A stretch of 64,000 nucleotides of DNA from Helianthus annuus (Eukaryota; Streptophyta; Magnoliopsida; Asterales; Asteraceae): assembly GCF_002127325.2 (NCBI RefSeq), contig NC_035433.2:11088645-11152644 (forward strand), read 5' to 3'. Position numbers and translations under genes: made by a program. Of the stretch, positions 44,444 through 55,584 are shown piece after piece. The stretch's first letter is position 1. Every line of letters starts with the position of its first letter. The notes under the pieces are model-generated. The model was not told where the DNA came from and did not search any database. It worked only from the letters and a program-made list of their open reading frames with translations.

Positions 44444-47116
44444 TCACCTCCGCATTGTCTTTCCCAACATAGGGGGACGTTCAGGATCCGAACCGATGAA
44501 GATTTCATCAATTGTAGAGAAATCGGTTTGGTCCTGAACCAACGGAGTAGCATCAATCATGCTTACAGCAACCTCATCCAATTCTGTCAGAGCCAGTACC
44601 TGTTCATCAGACATTTCGGTAACATGTTCTCCCTCTTCTAACAGTTCACCCGTGACTGGATGATACCGCTGAGCACCTGAGGATTCAGGGAGATCTGCAA
44701 ACGTTTCTGGTTCCAGACTAACATGCTCATGCCCTGTAGAAGTTCCCAGTGTTTCTGTCTGCTCAGATGGGCCAGTAGTAGCTGTGGAAGGAGCAGTAGG
44801 AGCATCTTGAGATGTACCAGACCCACCTGCAGCCCCGGATGCAGTTGCACCGGAACCTGAGGCAGCTGGTTGATCCAGATTTGCTGCATCATCATCCTTG
44901 TCATCCTCACGCCTTGAGGGTACAATGCCTAATGCATTGCATCTTTCATTCCACAGCGTACCTACTTTGTATTCCAACTTCTTGAAGTTTGCTTGAACAG
45001 GCTTGAAGCCTTCTATTAATCGATCATCGCGATTTTTATAGCGCTCTGACAGCTCTTCATGCTTCTGCCTTAGTGCTTTTGCCTCATTCTCCAACACAGT
45101 ACTATGCCTTTTCATTATCTCGACCTCCCTATCACGAGCCCTGTTGGCTTCTTTCAACTTTTCAATTTCTAGGGCCTGTTCCTTAATCTTGAGATTCTGA
45201 GCATTAACAATTGAACACAGCGTGTTGTGTGCCTCCACATCTCGTGTTCGTTGCACACGATACTCTTCAATCGTTCTTGTATGCCGACCAACTATGGAAC
45301 CCAATTCACTGACTTGTTCAATCAGGAATTGAATCTTTTCAGATTCAGATAAACCAGACAAAGTCTCTGCCAGAGTCGGTCGCGAAGGCTCAGGTCCTGA
45401 GGAGCCAGACTGACCAGCCTGACCAGAAGCACCTGTAGGACCAGTAATAACAAGAGTAGGTCGGACATGTGTACCTGAGGCGGGAGTTGCAGGCGGCTGT
45501 TGATCAACAGTCACCGTGCGCGTCCCAGAGGACCTCTGAGGAGAAGACATCAGCTCCAGCGTCTCTGATGCAGTCAGTTGATCACTAACAGGAGGAAGCT
45601 GTTGCTCAGGAGCAGATGAAGGCTGAATAGAAACTGGAATAGAGGAATCACCAGCAGTTTTCTTTGATGAACGAACACCCTGTCTTTTTGCTTTCCTCTT
45701 TCTAACAAAACCCGGAGAAGTAAGGAGATAATCCTCATCCTTGTCAGATTCTCCAGTTCTAACCGTCTTCTCTATTCGCTCAAAACGAGGATTCCCGCGA
45801 CTATCATAGACCTTTTTCATTCCTGGAGGAGGAGGATTATCATCCTCAGACGATGAACCATCGTTACCAGAACCTCCTTCCTCTTCAGAAGACGAACTAC
45901 TTTCATCAATCAGCTTCCTCGGCTCATCAACCTTTCCTTTCCCTTTGTCAGTCGCAACATTACCTGACTGACTAGCAGGATCACCAGCTCCACCTGCACT
46001 ACCGCCTGTTTCAACAACCACAGTACCACCATCACCACCTACACCAATACGAGCATCAGGATCTACAAACTCTCCCTGAACTTCTTCAGCAGCAACATTA
46101 ACATCAACCTCAACACGTGCTGCAGCACTAGAACTGCCAGCAGACTTCCTTGTTGCTTTGATTCCATGTTTAGCCCCGAGCTGCGTGTCAGCCAAAGCGA
46201 TCAACCTTGGCTCTTCATTATCAGAATCACTCGCGTCTCTACGCCATTTGTTGTTCTGCGGTGCCTCGTAGTTCGGAACATCGAGATGACCAATAAGCTT
46301 TCTAATTGGATCCGATTCCGTATAGGCGGACATGGACTTGAATATCAGCAGTGTACGCTCATTCATTGGATTGACAGGTAGAACATCTGCTTCAGCCTTT
46401 GGAAGATCAGGAATCTGATCATCAATCATCATCTGCAGAAATCTGGGATATAGCCAGAATTTGGTAGATGTTCGTTGGGTTGCAGACGGGAGGGGCCTTC
46501 GAGCATTTTCCTTCAGATTGTCGAAGATATAGCGAGATATGTTGGACGGCTTGTTCAGAATCAAAGCCGTAAACAATCCAGTTAAATCAATCGGCGACAG
46601 ATCATATCCAGAACGCTTGTTGCTCAGGCAATGAATAAGGATATGCAACAAGAACTTGTTTCGAAGCGGCATATACTTCTTGTTGATCTGATTTGCAAGA
46701 ACGTTGTCGCTGTACCGTAGCCTCATCAGTAAGCCCCGCTGACATTGTAAATCAATTGAAGTAGGATCTTCTGGTTGATCTCCAAGCTGTAGACGTGCTC
46801 TGATGGTGTTCTCTGTAATTACCACGGGTCTCCCAGCAACTGATCCATTAATCACTTCCTTATTCTCCACTGTTTCAACCACAGCCGAATTCCAGAACTC
46901 CTTGATGTGCGACTGATAGGCAGTGTGCTGTGTAGTGATCGCATAGTTGATACGAGCGCGATGAAGGTACTCCATAATTCCTGTGAATTCCGGACTGATC
47001 TTGCCTTCCGGTTGTAAATAAGCAGCCATGTTATGTCTAGATTCAGACATAGATTCAACCTCAGATTTCTCCTTCTTTGTTGGCTTTGCCCGTTCCTTTC
47101 TCACCTTTGGTGCCAT
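44444..47116 (-). CDS. Copia I extra ORF downstream of pol (890 codons), function unknown
   Basis: ATG at 47114-47116 (MAPKVRKERAKPTKKEKSEV). A basic start is followed by a conserved-looking globular region at about residues 28-290 (MEYLHRARINYAITTQHTAY; LRNKFLLHILIHCLSNKRSG; KFWLYPRFLQMMIDDQIPDL). An acidic Ser/Glu stretch comes at about 400-430, a Pro/Ser/Gly-rich part to about 590, and a probable coiled coil at about 600-700 (KIKEQALEIEKLKEANRARD). Similar large proteins are common in Asteraceae Copia elements, as I recall, usually annotated as hypothetical. There is no signal peptide or membrane segment, so nothing supports an envelope role. A frameshift at its end separates ~250 further codons. 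Confidence 0.75.
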   Translation of the reverse strand: MAPKVRKERAKPTKKEKSEVESMSESRHNMAAYLQPEGKISPEFTGIMEYLHRARINYAITTQHTAYQSHIKEFWNSAVVETVENKEVINGSVAGRPVVITENTIRARLQLGDQPEDPTSIDLQCQRGLLMRLRYSDNVLANQINKKYMPLRNKFLLHILIHCLSNKRSGYDLSPIDLTGLFTALILNKPSNISRYIFDNLKENARRPLPSATQRTSTKFWLYPRFLQMMIDDQIPDLPKAEADVLPVNPMNERTLLIFKSMSAYTESDPIRKLIGHLDVPNYEAPQNNKWRRDASDSDNEEPRLIALADTQLGAKHGIKATRKSAGSSSAAARVEVDVNVAAEEVQGEFVDPDARIGVGGDGGTVVVETGGSAGGAGDPASQSGNVATDKGKGKVDEPRKLIDESSSSSEEEGGSGNDGSSSEDDNPPPPGMKKVYDSRGNPRFERIEKTVRTGESDKDEDYLLTSPGFVRKRKAKRQGVRSSKKTAGDSSIPVSIQPSSAPEQQLPPVSDQLTASETLELMSSPQRSSGTRTVTVDQQPPATPASGTHVRPTLVITGPTGASGQAGQSGSSGPEPSRPTLAETLSGLSESEKIQFLIEQVSELGSIVGRHTRTIEEYRVQRTRDVEAHNTLCSIVNAQNLKIKEQALEIEKLKEANRARDREVEIMKRHSTVLENEAKALRQKHEELSERYKNRDDRLIEGFKPVQANFKKLEYKVGTLWNERCNALGIVPSRREDDKDDDAANLDQPAASGSGATASGAAGGSGTSQDAPTAPSTATTGPSEQTETLGTSTGHEHVSLEPETFADLPESSGAQRYHPVTGELLEEGEHVTEMSDEQVLALTELDEVAVSMIDATPLVQDQTDFSTIDEIFIGSDPERPPMLGKTMRR

Positions 47117-49861
47117 TTCTGTACATCAAAACATTGACACGTAATGAGAAAAAGTCAAACAGTCAACAAGAATTCCACACTTAGAGAAATTTCAATTTCT
47201 TGAAAAATTACTAAGTGTTGAACCCTCGAAGGATGCTATTTGGCCATCGAAAGATTGAAGCATGGCTCGAAGGATGACAAACTGTTCGAAGGATGTTGCT
47301 TTCCTCGAAGGATAACATTCCTTATCGAAGGATCATCTTTCGAAGAATCAAGAATTTGAAAGATGTCTTGATCATTCGAAAGGTCTGATCAATCGAAGGA
47401 TGAATCCTTCGAACAACTCAACATCTTTCGAGTCTCAGTTCGAAAGATGTTTTGCAACACATCTTTCGAGGTGAGAGACAACATCCTTCGTGTTGACCTC
47501 CGGCAACACTGTTCATCGGTGATTTTCCGGTGGGTAATTTAAGTTTAATTCCGGCAACAGTTTTAAGAGGGTTTTAATTATGTTTCATACCAGATAACAA
47601 CTACATCAAAATCCATTTAAAACATCAATTTTGGAATCAACTCGAACACTAAATACAACCCGGATAATAACCATAAACACATTCCACTGATTTAAACCAA
47701 AAGCCACACCAAGTTCTGTTTAACCCAACCCAAAAACCCTAAACACCATGATTCAAACACAACTCTGATATGAACATCAAAATCTTATCACTAACATGTT
47801 TTCAACATTTCCACATTACATTCAACACCTATCATTCATCATCTTAAAAAAATAAGAACAATAAGAGAACATAACATGATCAGATTAAGATTTCACAATG
47901 TTGTTTGTTAATAGTTTCAGGATTATCCTACCGAGTGTTGTATGAAAATCCTGATTCTTTAACTTGATGAAAAATTTTGGCAGAGTTCGAGGTAATGAGA
48001 GGTTTTGTGTGATGAATTTTGAAACTGTTAAGTGCAAATGAAGAAGATGATACCTTTATATAGTCTGACCTCGAAAGTCGAACCATCACGAAAGATCCAT
48101 GACCTTTCGAAAGATGTAAAGGTGTCTCGAAAGATCACCTTTGGGTCGAAGGATCCCTATCTGGATCGAAGGATACCAGATATTAGAAAGATCTGGATCG
48201 AAGGATACCAGATATTTATGAGGATCCTCGAAGGATATCTTTCGACCTTTTCCATATTTCAAAAGTATCTAATTAGCTCGAAAGATCAATTTGGTCAAAT
48301 CCTTCGTTGACCAAATCATCTTTCGACTGAGATGATTGACTTTCGTTGACTTTCTTGACCATCTGATCTTTCGAGGGCCATTGCTTCCTCGAAGGATCAG
48401 ATTTCCACCAACACTTTGGATTTTTGGGAATTTTCAATTCAAACCCTTCAAATTTTGGAGGTTTTCAGAAATGACCATTTTGAAAAGTTTTCCGTTATGA
48501 AGTTCTGCAAAGGTTAGTTTTATGAAGTATCTCGGCTTGCCAGGTATCGGATCGAGCACCAACATCAGTTAATCAAAAATAATATTAAATTGAAACTCTT
48601 TTTGGATTTTTGATAAAATAAAAGACAACAATTTTAATATCCTTTGAATGTTATCAAACGACATCACCGCTAATGTCGTGCTGATATGCACCAAACGACA
48701 AAACTGTTTAAAATAAGACAATAAAACTAAGCAGTAAATAAATATGTACAAACACAACAATATTTTTGCGAGTTTCTGGTGAAGAGAATCATATCAGCTT
48801 ACGGTCTTTTGTCAAAACACATTTCCTTTTAAAATTCTTTCACAGAAGTGGATAAGTATTCTACCACAATTACCGATATTGTTGTCCACTTAAACTCAGC
48901 GATCAAGTGTAATCATAATACAATGAGATACATTTAAGGTATGATTTATACTTACCGACCGGTGTTCATCCACTCACGACACATTCCCGTATCAAGGTAT
49001 GCACGAGAGTTCATCTTACTGGGGAGTATACCATTTATCATCCGTTTTTAACGTATATAAAATGTGAACAAGTCACTTATTTGAGTTGAAAACAAGCCCT
49101 ATGTGATAGAATCACTTATTGATGAGGAACTTGATTTTCGATGCATGATGGCACAAGAGCAAGTCCGTGAACAGGTCAGTACTTCCGTACAGCAGAGAGA
49201 CGAACTTGACTCCCGGATACTTGTGATATTTTATCACTTATTTTGTATGGACATGTGATTGTTTATCACTTATTGAGGTCGAATGCAGTATGAAATATGT
49301 ACACGTATGTATGGTATCATGGAAGAACTTAGACTTTGTCTTTTATAGAAACAACCATGATACCCAGATGATAAAACAGCATAAACCACGAATATCTCAG
49401 AACCTTGGCAATCTATAAAACGAAATTTCGGTACCAAGACCATATGCCAATGAATGGTTCCCACGCGGTTTTCAGTCTGTTATGTTTATATCTCCTGCAT
49501 ACTTTAAAATGATCGTGAGTCTACAGGTACATCATTAGAAGAGCTACTTATCATTTTCTTTTCTTTTGATTTCTAGAAACATGTTTCAACCGACCTCTGA
49601 TGTAATATCACTTTCTCTTATATTACCAAGAAACTCATTTTTGATTTTCTATTGTTTTTGTGTTTTTCTGAATTTTCTCCCCCTAAAATGCAGAAAGTTG
49701 TTAAATTAAAGACATATTTTTGTATTTTTGTGGTTTTTCAATGTTTTTGTATTTTTCTTGAAACTTTCTCCCCCTAAAATTCAAAAATAAAGTAAAATGA
49801 AAATATTTTTGGATTTTTGGTTTTTAGAAAAATATTTACAAAAACGATTTCCCGATGTCGG
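47117..49861 (-). other. Copia I spacer between pol and extra ORF
   Basis: 2.7 kb with no gene. Two dense clusters of the TCGAAGGAT/TCGAAAGAT motif in both orientations lie at 47220-47480 and 48060-48390. The part next to pol (49550-49860) is T-rich on the plus strand, with repeated CTCCCCCTAAAAT (about 49675 and 49770). A promoter or splice acceptor for the extra ORF might lie here; none can be proven. Confidence 0.6.
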
Positions 49862-52800
49862 TTACTCTTGCTTCACCTTAATGCCGTTTACCAAAAGTAA
49901 ATAATCAAATCTTGATTTATCAAATGCTTTGTTAAAAAGGTCGGCACGTTGGTGATCGGTATGAATGTGAACCACATCGATAAGTCTCTTTTCAAAGCAA
50001 TCATGTATGAAGTGATATTTAATATCGATGTGCTTCGTTTTTGAGTGCTGTACAGGATTTCTAGTGATCTGTAAAGCAGCTTCATTATCAACATAAATAG
50101 GAGTAGTTAGGAATTCAAAACCGTAGTCCCGCATCTGTTGTTGGATCCATAGAACCTGGGAGCAGCAACTAGATGCAACAATGTATTCCGCTTCACATGT
50201 AGATGTAGCCACACATGTCTGCTTCTTGCACTGCCAAGTGACTAGGCGATTGCCTAAGAACTGACATCCTGCTGTAATTGATTTGCCATCTTTCTTGCAG
50301 CGGCCGAAATCAGAATCACTGTAAGCCTTGAGGTCGAAGTTATCATCCTTAGGGTACCATAACCCGGTGTCAGGGAAACCCTTCAGATAACGAAAAATCC
50401 TTTTGACAGCAGCATAGTGAGAGACCTTCGGATTCGCTTGGTACCTAGCGAGAAGACAAGTTGGATACATAATGTCGGGTCTTGATGCGGTGAGATACAT
50501 TACGGATCCAATCATAGCACGATAAAGTGAAGAATCCACAGCATCCCCTTTTTCATCCGGAGTAATCCCGTGATTCTGCGGAAGAGGAGTAGAAATTGGC
50601 TTCGAATCGGACATCTGGAACCGGCTCAAGATGTCTCCGACGTACTTGGTTTGATGGATAAAAATTCCAGATTCGGACTGATTAACTTGCAAACCCAAGA
50701 AGAACGTCATTTCACCCATCGCACTCATCTCGAATCGATCTTGCATCACCTTTTCAAATTCCTTGCATAACTTATCATCGGCAGAACCAAAGATAATGTC
50801 ATCGACATACACTTGTACCAACAGAAGATCTTTACCTTTTTCTTTGATGAAGAGGGTACAATCGATCAAACCCCGTCTAAACCCATTGCTCAGCAGGTAG
50901 GTAGACAGTGTCTCATACCAGGCTCGAGGCGCTTGATGAAGACCATATAACGCCTTGTTAAGTAATAAAACTCTGTCAGGATGTAATGGATCTTCAAACC
51001 CCGGTGGTTGCTCGACATATACTTCCTCTTCGACTACTCCGTGTAGAAAAGCACTTTTAACATCCATCTGGTACACCTTGAATTTCTTGAAGGATGCGTA
51101 GGCTAGAAAGATTCTAATAGCCTCCAGACGAGCAACAGGTGCATACACTTCATTGTAGTCAATACCTTCGATCTGACTGAAGCCTTGAACAACTAACCTT
51201 GCTTTGTTTCGGACAACAATCCCACGGTCGTCCTTTTTGCACTTAAACACCCAACGAGTTCCGATCTTCTTGTAGTTGTCGGGCCTATCAACCAATTTCC
51301 ATACGCCCAACTTCTCGAACTGCTGAAGTTCTTCTTGCATGGCTTCCACCCATGAATCATCTTTCAATGCCTCCTTCCAAGATCTAGGCTCTTCTTGGCT
51401 AACATAGCAGGCGAAAGACCAATCATTTTGTTGTCCCGATTCTCGTATCTCAGCATACAAGCCAGCATTTTCGTTATTTCTGATTTGATTCCTTGTCCTT
51501 ACACCACTGAGAACATCACCTATAATATTCTGCTGAGGATGAATGTTATGAATTCGTGTTTCAGAAACTGGAGGAATTTCAACATTTGACCTCAAGTTAT
51601 TGATATTTAAATTCCCGATATCATTCTGAAGCTGTTGAGTTGTAGAAGATGATGCATTTTCTTCTTGGATAATTGGCGCAGACACTGGATCCGTTGCTTC
51701 TGAAGTACCTTGAACCGGACGCAGTGCTTCACCATCATTTGCATCAACATACTCCTCATCTTCCGATGACAAATTGTAATCGACAGCATCATTAAACACC
51801 TCATTTGAAACGAGATTGTTGACAGAAGAAGATGCTTGTGAGTCAACAATGATTGGACGAGCTAACTGAGAGCCAGTCGCATTCTCGCTTTCAGACAACA
51901 TTTGAGCAATTGCATTGTCATCATCAAATGTCGGCAGATTGAATGAGTCGAAAAGACCATCATAATCGAACATCCATGGATCTCCAGAAGGCTTCGGAGG
52001 ATTAGAATATCTTTGAACTCTTACTTCACCCCATTCTTCAATCCTTTTGGTAGTCAGATTCCATACTCGCAGATTAGGAGTAGCATACCCAAGGAGGTAA
52101 CCTTCGATAGCTTTGGCACCAAATTTCCCGTCAGGATCAATCATGGTACATGGTGCACCAAAAGGTTCTAGATATTCCAAGTCAGGAGTCTTCTTGTGTA
52201 GGAGTTCGAAGCACGTTTTGCCATGTCTTTTCACTGTGAGAACCCTGTTTAACGTGTAGCAAGCCGAGGCAACAGCTTCAGTCCAGAATCGAACTGGAAG
52301 CTGAGACTCAACCAACATGGTTCTTGCAGTCTCAATTAAGGTTCTGTTCTTTCTTTCAGCGACTCCATTTTGTTGTGGTGTGTACCGAGAGCTATATTCA
52401 TGAAGGATTCCTTTTGCAGTGCAAAATTCATCCATAACCCTGTTTTTGAACTCGGTTCCGTTGTCGCTTCGAATTCGCCTCACCTTTAGATTATAAAGAT
52501 TTTCCAACAAGGTGATCAAATTCTTTAGAATTTCTGGAGTCTCACTCTTGTGAACCATGAAGTCAACCCATGAAAATCTTGAATAGTCATCAGTAACTAC
52601 CAAGCAGAAAACCTCCCCGTGCACACTCTTGTGTTTGACAGGGCCAAAAAGGTCCATATGCAGACGTTCGAGTGGCATGTTTACAGTGTTAACCTTTTTC
52701 AATGGATGTGATTTCTTGATTTGCTTCCCTTTCTGACACGGCACACAGACATCTTGAAGTTGAAAATTCTTCACATTGACACCTCTCACCAAATTGTTTT

Positions 52801-53308
52801 TGACAAGGTGATTCATTTTTCTGAGGTGAATATGACCCATCCATCTGTGCCAAGAGATCGTCTCCTTTTCAGTGGCTTTTGAAATAAAGCAAGTAACTTG
52901 TTTGGACTGAGTTATTGCTTGGCTCATATCAAGGACATACAAATCATTGACTCTTGGTGCTGATAAGAGAATCCATTCTGCGGGAATCTTGAATCCTGGC
53001 TTTAGCACATAACAACCGGCATCATCAAAATGCACGGTGAACTTCTTGTCGCAGATCTGAGAAACACTCAGGAGATTGTGATCCAACTGTTGCACATAAT
53101 TGATTTTGTCAAAACTCACAATTCCATTTGAGATCATTCCCTCGCCGGTGATATACCCTCCTTTGTCTCCAGCAAACGCAACATATCCTCCTCTTATACT
53201 TCGCACATCGAAAAGAAGACGATAGTCGCCTGTCATGTGCCTGGAAGCCCCACTATCAACAATCCAATGACTATTAATAGTTCCTCCTGGAGCCGCCTGC
53301 ACATGCAA
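49862..53308 (-). CDS. Copia I pol: protease, integrase, reverse transcriptase, RNase H (1148 codons)
   Basis: Complete Copia-order polyprotein. Protease: [11 protein letters not shown], catalytic D at residue 18. Integrase: zinc site H154/H159 with C188/C191; DD35E triad D219 (HMDLFGP), D282 (SDNGTEF) and E318 ([13 protein letters not shown]). An acidic linker runs from about 450 to 640. RT from about 650: [15 protein letters not shown] (D749) and VYVDDIIFG (D836, D837). RNase H, about 985-1120: [23 protein letters not shown] and [13 protein letters not shown]. It ends TAA at 49862. All key residues are present with no stop, in contrast to gag. The frame opens just after a TAG (53309-53311) with no ATG nearby, and lies in another frame than gag, whose TGA is at 53317-53319. 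Confidence 0.93.
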   Translation of the reverse strand: MHVQAAPGGTINSHWIVDSGASRHMTGDYRLLFDVRSIRGGYVAFAGDKGGYITGEGMISNGIVSFDKINYVQQLDHNLLSVSQICDKKFTVHFDDAGCYVLKPGFKIPAEWILLSAPRVNDLYVLDMSQAITQSKQVTCFISKATEKETISWHRWMGHIHLRKMNHLVKNNLVRGVNVKNFQLQDVCVPCQKGKQIKKSHPLKKVNTVNMPLERLHMDLFGPVKHKSVHGEVFCLVVTDDYSRFSWVDFMVHKSETPEILKNLITLLENLYNLKVRRIRSDNGTEFKNRVMDEFCTAKGILHEYSSRYTPQQNGVAERKNRTLIETARTMLVESQLPVRFWTEAVASACYTLNRVLTVKRHGKTCFELLHKKTPDLEYLEPFGAPCTMIDPDGKFGAKAIEGYLLGYATPNLRVWNLTTKRIEEWGEVRVQRYSNPPKPSGDPWMFDYDGLFDSFNLPTFDDDNAIAQMLSESENATGSQLARPIIVDSQASSSVNNLVSNEVFNDAVDYNLSSEDEEYVDANDGEALRPVQGTSEATDPVSAPIIQEENASSSTTQQLQNDIGNLNINNLRSNVEIPPVSETRIHNIHPQQNIIGDVLSGVRTRNQIRNNENAGLYAEIRESGQQNDWSFACYVSQEEPRSWKEALKDDSWVEAMQEELQQFEKLGVWKLVDRPDNYKKIGTRWVFKCKKDDRGIVVRNKARLVVQGFSQIEGIDYNEVYAPVARLEAIRIFLAYASFKKFKVYQMDVKSAFLHGVVEEEVYVEQPPGFEDPLHPDRVLLLNKALYGLHQAPRAWYETLSTYLLSNGFRRGLIDCTLFIKEKGKDLLLVQVYVDDIIFGSADDKLCKEFEKVMQDRFEMSAMGEMTFFLGLQVNQSESGIFIHQTKYVGDILSRFQMSDSKPISTPLPQNHGITPDEKGDAVDSSLYRAMIGSVMYLTASRPDIMYPTCLLARYQANPKVSHYAAVKRIFRYLKGFPDTGLWYPKDDNFDLKAYSDSDFGRCKKDGKSITAGCQFLGNRLVTWQCKKQTCVATSTCEAEYIVASSCCSQVLWIQQQMRDYGFEFLTTPIYVDNEAALQITRNPVQHSKTKHIDIKYHFIHDCFEKRLIDVVHIHTDHQRADLFNKAFDKSRFDYLLLVNGIKVKQE

Positions 53309-53316
53309 CTAACATA

Positions 53317-55584
53317 TCAGTTTGAGAGGGGGACCCAAGCCTTTGTGGACTTGGGTCGTCCTTGATCATCAAGGAAAGTGATTTCAATCACTTGATGATT
53401 AGGAAAAAGAACTTCTGGTGCTCCCCCTGATTTAATTACCTGTTTTTGTTTCCAAGCTGTTTGTCCTTTACCAGTATTTGTATTAATTGTTTTTGCATTT
53501 ACTGATTTTACCGTTGTAGATTTTGCTTGTACAGGTTTTTCTTCTTTGACCTCTGATTTTAAGGCCTTCTCAATTAACTTTTGGTTCTTTTGTTTTAACT
53601 TCTTTTCCCTTTCTTTCAAGACACGTGGGTCTTGTTTCGGGGAAACAGGTCGTTTTTGGTAATTGGTTTCTTGGGGAACACTCGTTTTTGCCTTCAACTT
53701 TTGCAGATATGGGCAGTATCTTACAATATGCCCTATTGTGCCACATTCAAAGCATGTTCTCCGCTCTACAAACCTCGGAGAAACATGTTGATGACCAGAT
53801 GAAGAACCAGACAATGAACTTTGTGATCTAGATGTACTAGTACCTAAATCACATCCGTTGCTGTGTTGGGTGTAATTATTTTGATCATTTCGTTTTAAAA
53901 TTCTAACTTGTTTTACAAAATCAACGTTAGATTTATCCTGAAATGTTTCAAGTTTGTCTGAACCAGTGGATCCAACAAAGTTCATTTTTGGTTCTTGTTT
54001 CTTAACAGAAGCTCTTTTGTTTTGCACCTTTTGTTGTTGAACCTTAGGTTGCTCAACCCTTGATTGTTGAATTTTAGGTTGTGCAGCCTTAGGTTGAGTA
54101 GCCTTAGACTGTTCAGCTTTAGATTGTTGAACCTTTGGTTGTTCAGTCTTAGGCTGCTGAACTTTAGGTGCTTGAACATTCTTGTTCTGAGCCTTCTTTC
54201 CCTGTACCTTACCCTTTCCGGAGTTGACTTGTTGTTTTCGCTCAATTGGTAGTTTTTGGTTTCCGTATTGTTTTCTAATTTGTTCACACGGAATTGGATC
54301 ACATTGAGTGACTGTAACTTTGCCACTTTTGTTCCCCAAAAACTTATTAGTGCATCCTTCAAAAATTTGCTCAATTAAATCTTGATTTACATTTTTAATT
54401 GGAAAATCTTTGTTAGAGTAGATTTTGCTATCTCCTTTGAGCGTATACAACAAGTTATTCCCTTCAGAGCTAACTACAAGGGATTCCATTGCTTTTGACA
54501 TTTCAGTCTTACTCGGTTTCACTGGTGGATCACACAGAATGTGATTCTCGATAGGAATATCTGTTGTAACCGAGTCAGACTGTTGTTTCACAATTTCTTC
54601 AGATTCATCGTCCGAAGAATCAGCATCCTCAATAATGGGAGGACTCTGTTCCTTAACACACGATGTATCTGTCACGTTCTCAGATTCTGATTGACCCGAG
54701 GATGATGTACCAGTTGTGAACCCGAGGCCTGCTGCAAAGTCATCTAGACCGAGTGGCACAGTAGGTTCAAAACGGGGCATATCCTCGTCATCAGGCAATT
54801 TGGAATAATTGTGATTCATTGGGGGAGGACATGATTTGTAACCAATAAATTTTGCATCCCCCTTTTTCTTTTGAACATCAATAATGTGATCCAAAACATA
54901 GCGGGAATTGGAATAGCTTTCCAATTTCTGCTTAATTGTCTCACATTCACATCGAGCTGTTGCTAACTCTACCATTTGCTTTTCAATTGTGTCAATTAGG
55001 TTATTGTTAGCATGTTGTTTTCTCAAAACAGCCTTTTGTAATTCAGAAACATCATGTTTTAATGACGCAATTGTTGCTTTAAACTCCTTTTCATTTCGGG
55101 TTAAAAACAAGTTAGCTTCGGTTGCTTTAGAAAGATCTACAATCAATTCTTGATTGTGTTTGTGTGTGATTTCAAACTGAATTTCCTTTTCTGCATATTC
55201 TAAACACTTTGCACATTCAGTAGAAGCAGAATTAGAGTCAGAGTTAGTATCACATACCTGAGAGGTTTGACCTTCTACATGAGCCATAAAGGCTGTATGA
55301 AAAGAAAAAGATCCGTCTTCAGAGAAAAATTGAGAAAGCTTCTCGGAAGTTCCAGCATATTTCTGGCAAAGAATAGATCTCCTCTTGCATAATGCTTCAG
55401 CGTCAGCCAAGAGCTCATCAACCTCCAAATCTAAAGCATCACGTGATAAATCACCAGCATCAAGTGATTCCCCATCCATGCTCCCACTATAACCCGAACT
55501 ATCTTCATCTTCTGAGGATTCACTAGCAGACACGGGTTCTACAACTTTCTCAACCACTTTTAGCATAACATGCTGTTCCACCAT
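53317..55584 (-). CDS. Copia I gag C-terminal frame (755 codons) with second zinc knuckle
   Basis: ATG at 55582-55584 (MVEQHVMLKVVEKVVEPVSA), but this is probably the continuation of gag rather than a true start: the knuckle frame upstream overlaps it by 25 bases with a one-base shift. Residues about 10-60 are acidic and Ser-rich; about 115-240 form a coiled coil (KEFKATIASLKHDVSELQKA); NSRYVLDHIIDVQKKKGDAK is a Sirevirus-type segment. About ten tandem pentapeptides of form K-x-x-Q-P/S lie at about 470-520. The CCHC knuckle CFECGTIGHIVRYC is at about 604-618. It ends VPLSN and TGA next to pol. Confidence 0.8.
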   Translation of the reverse strand: MVEQHVMLKVVEKVVEPVSASESSEDEDSSGYSGSMDGESLDAGDLSRDALDLEVDELLADAEALCKRRSILCQKYAGTSEKLSQFFSEDGSFSFHTAFMAHVEGQTSQVCDTNSDSNSASTECAKCLEYAEKEIQFEITHKHNQELIVDLSKATEANLFLTRNEKEFKATIASLKHDVSELQKAVLRKQHANNNLIDTIEKQMVELATARCECETIKQKLESYSNSRYVLDHIIDVQKKKGDAKFIGYKSCPPPMNHNYSKLPDDEDMPRFEPTVPLGLDDFAAGLGFTTGTSSSGQSESENVTDTSCVKEQSPPIIEDADSSDDESEEIVKQQSDSVTTDIPIENHILCDPPVKPSKTEMSKAMESLVVSSEGNNLLYTLKGDSKIYSNKDFPIKNVNQDLIEQIFEGCTNKFLGNKSGKVTVTQCDPIPCEQIRKQYGNQKLPIERKQQVNSGKGKVQGKKAQNKNVQAPKVQQPKTEQPKVQQSKAEQSKATQPKAAQPKIQQSRVEQPKVQQQKVQNKRASVKKQEPKMNFVGSTGSDKLETFQDKSNVDFVKQVRILKRNDQNNYTQHSNGCDLGTSTSRSQSSLSGSSSGHQHVSPRFVERRTCFECGTIGHIVRYCPYLQKLKAKTSVPQETNYQKRPVSPKQDPRVLKEREKKLKQKNQKLIEKALKSEVKEEKPVQAKSTTVKSVNAKTINTNTGKGQTAWKQKQVIKSGGAPEVLFPNHQVIEITFLDDQGRPKSTKAWVPLSN

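Noticed and set aside
44034..47116. Calling the extra Copia ORF an envelope gene
   Set aside because: No signal peptide, membrane anchor or cleavage site is visible, so position alone is not enough.
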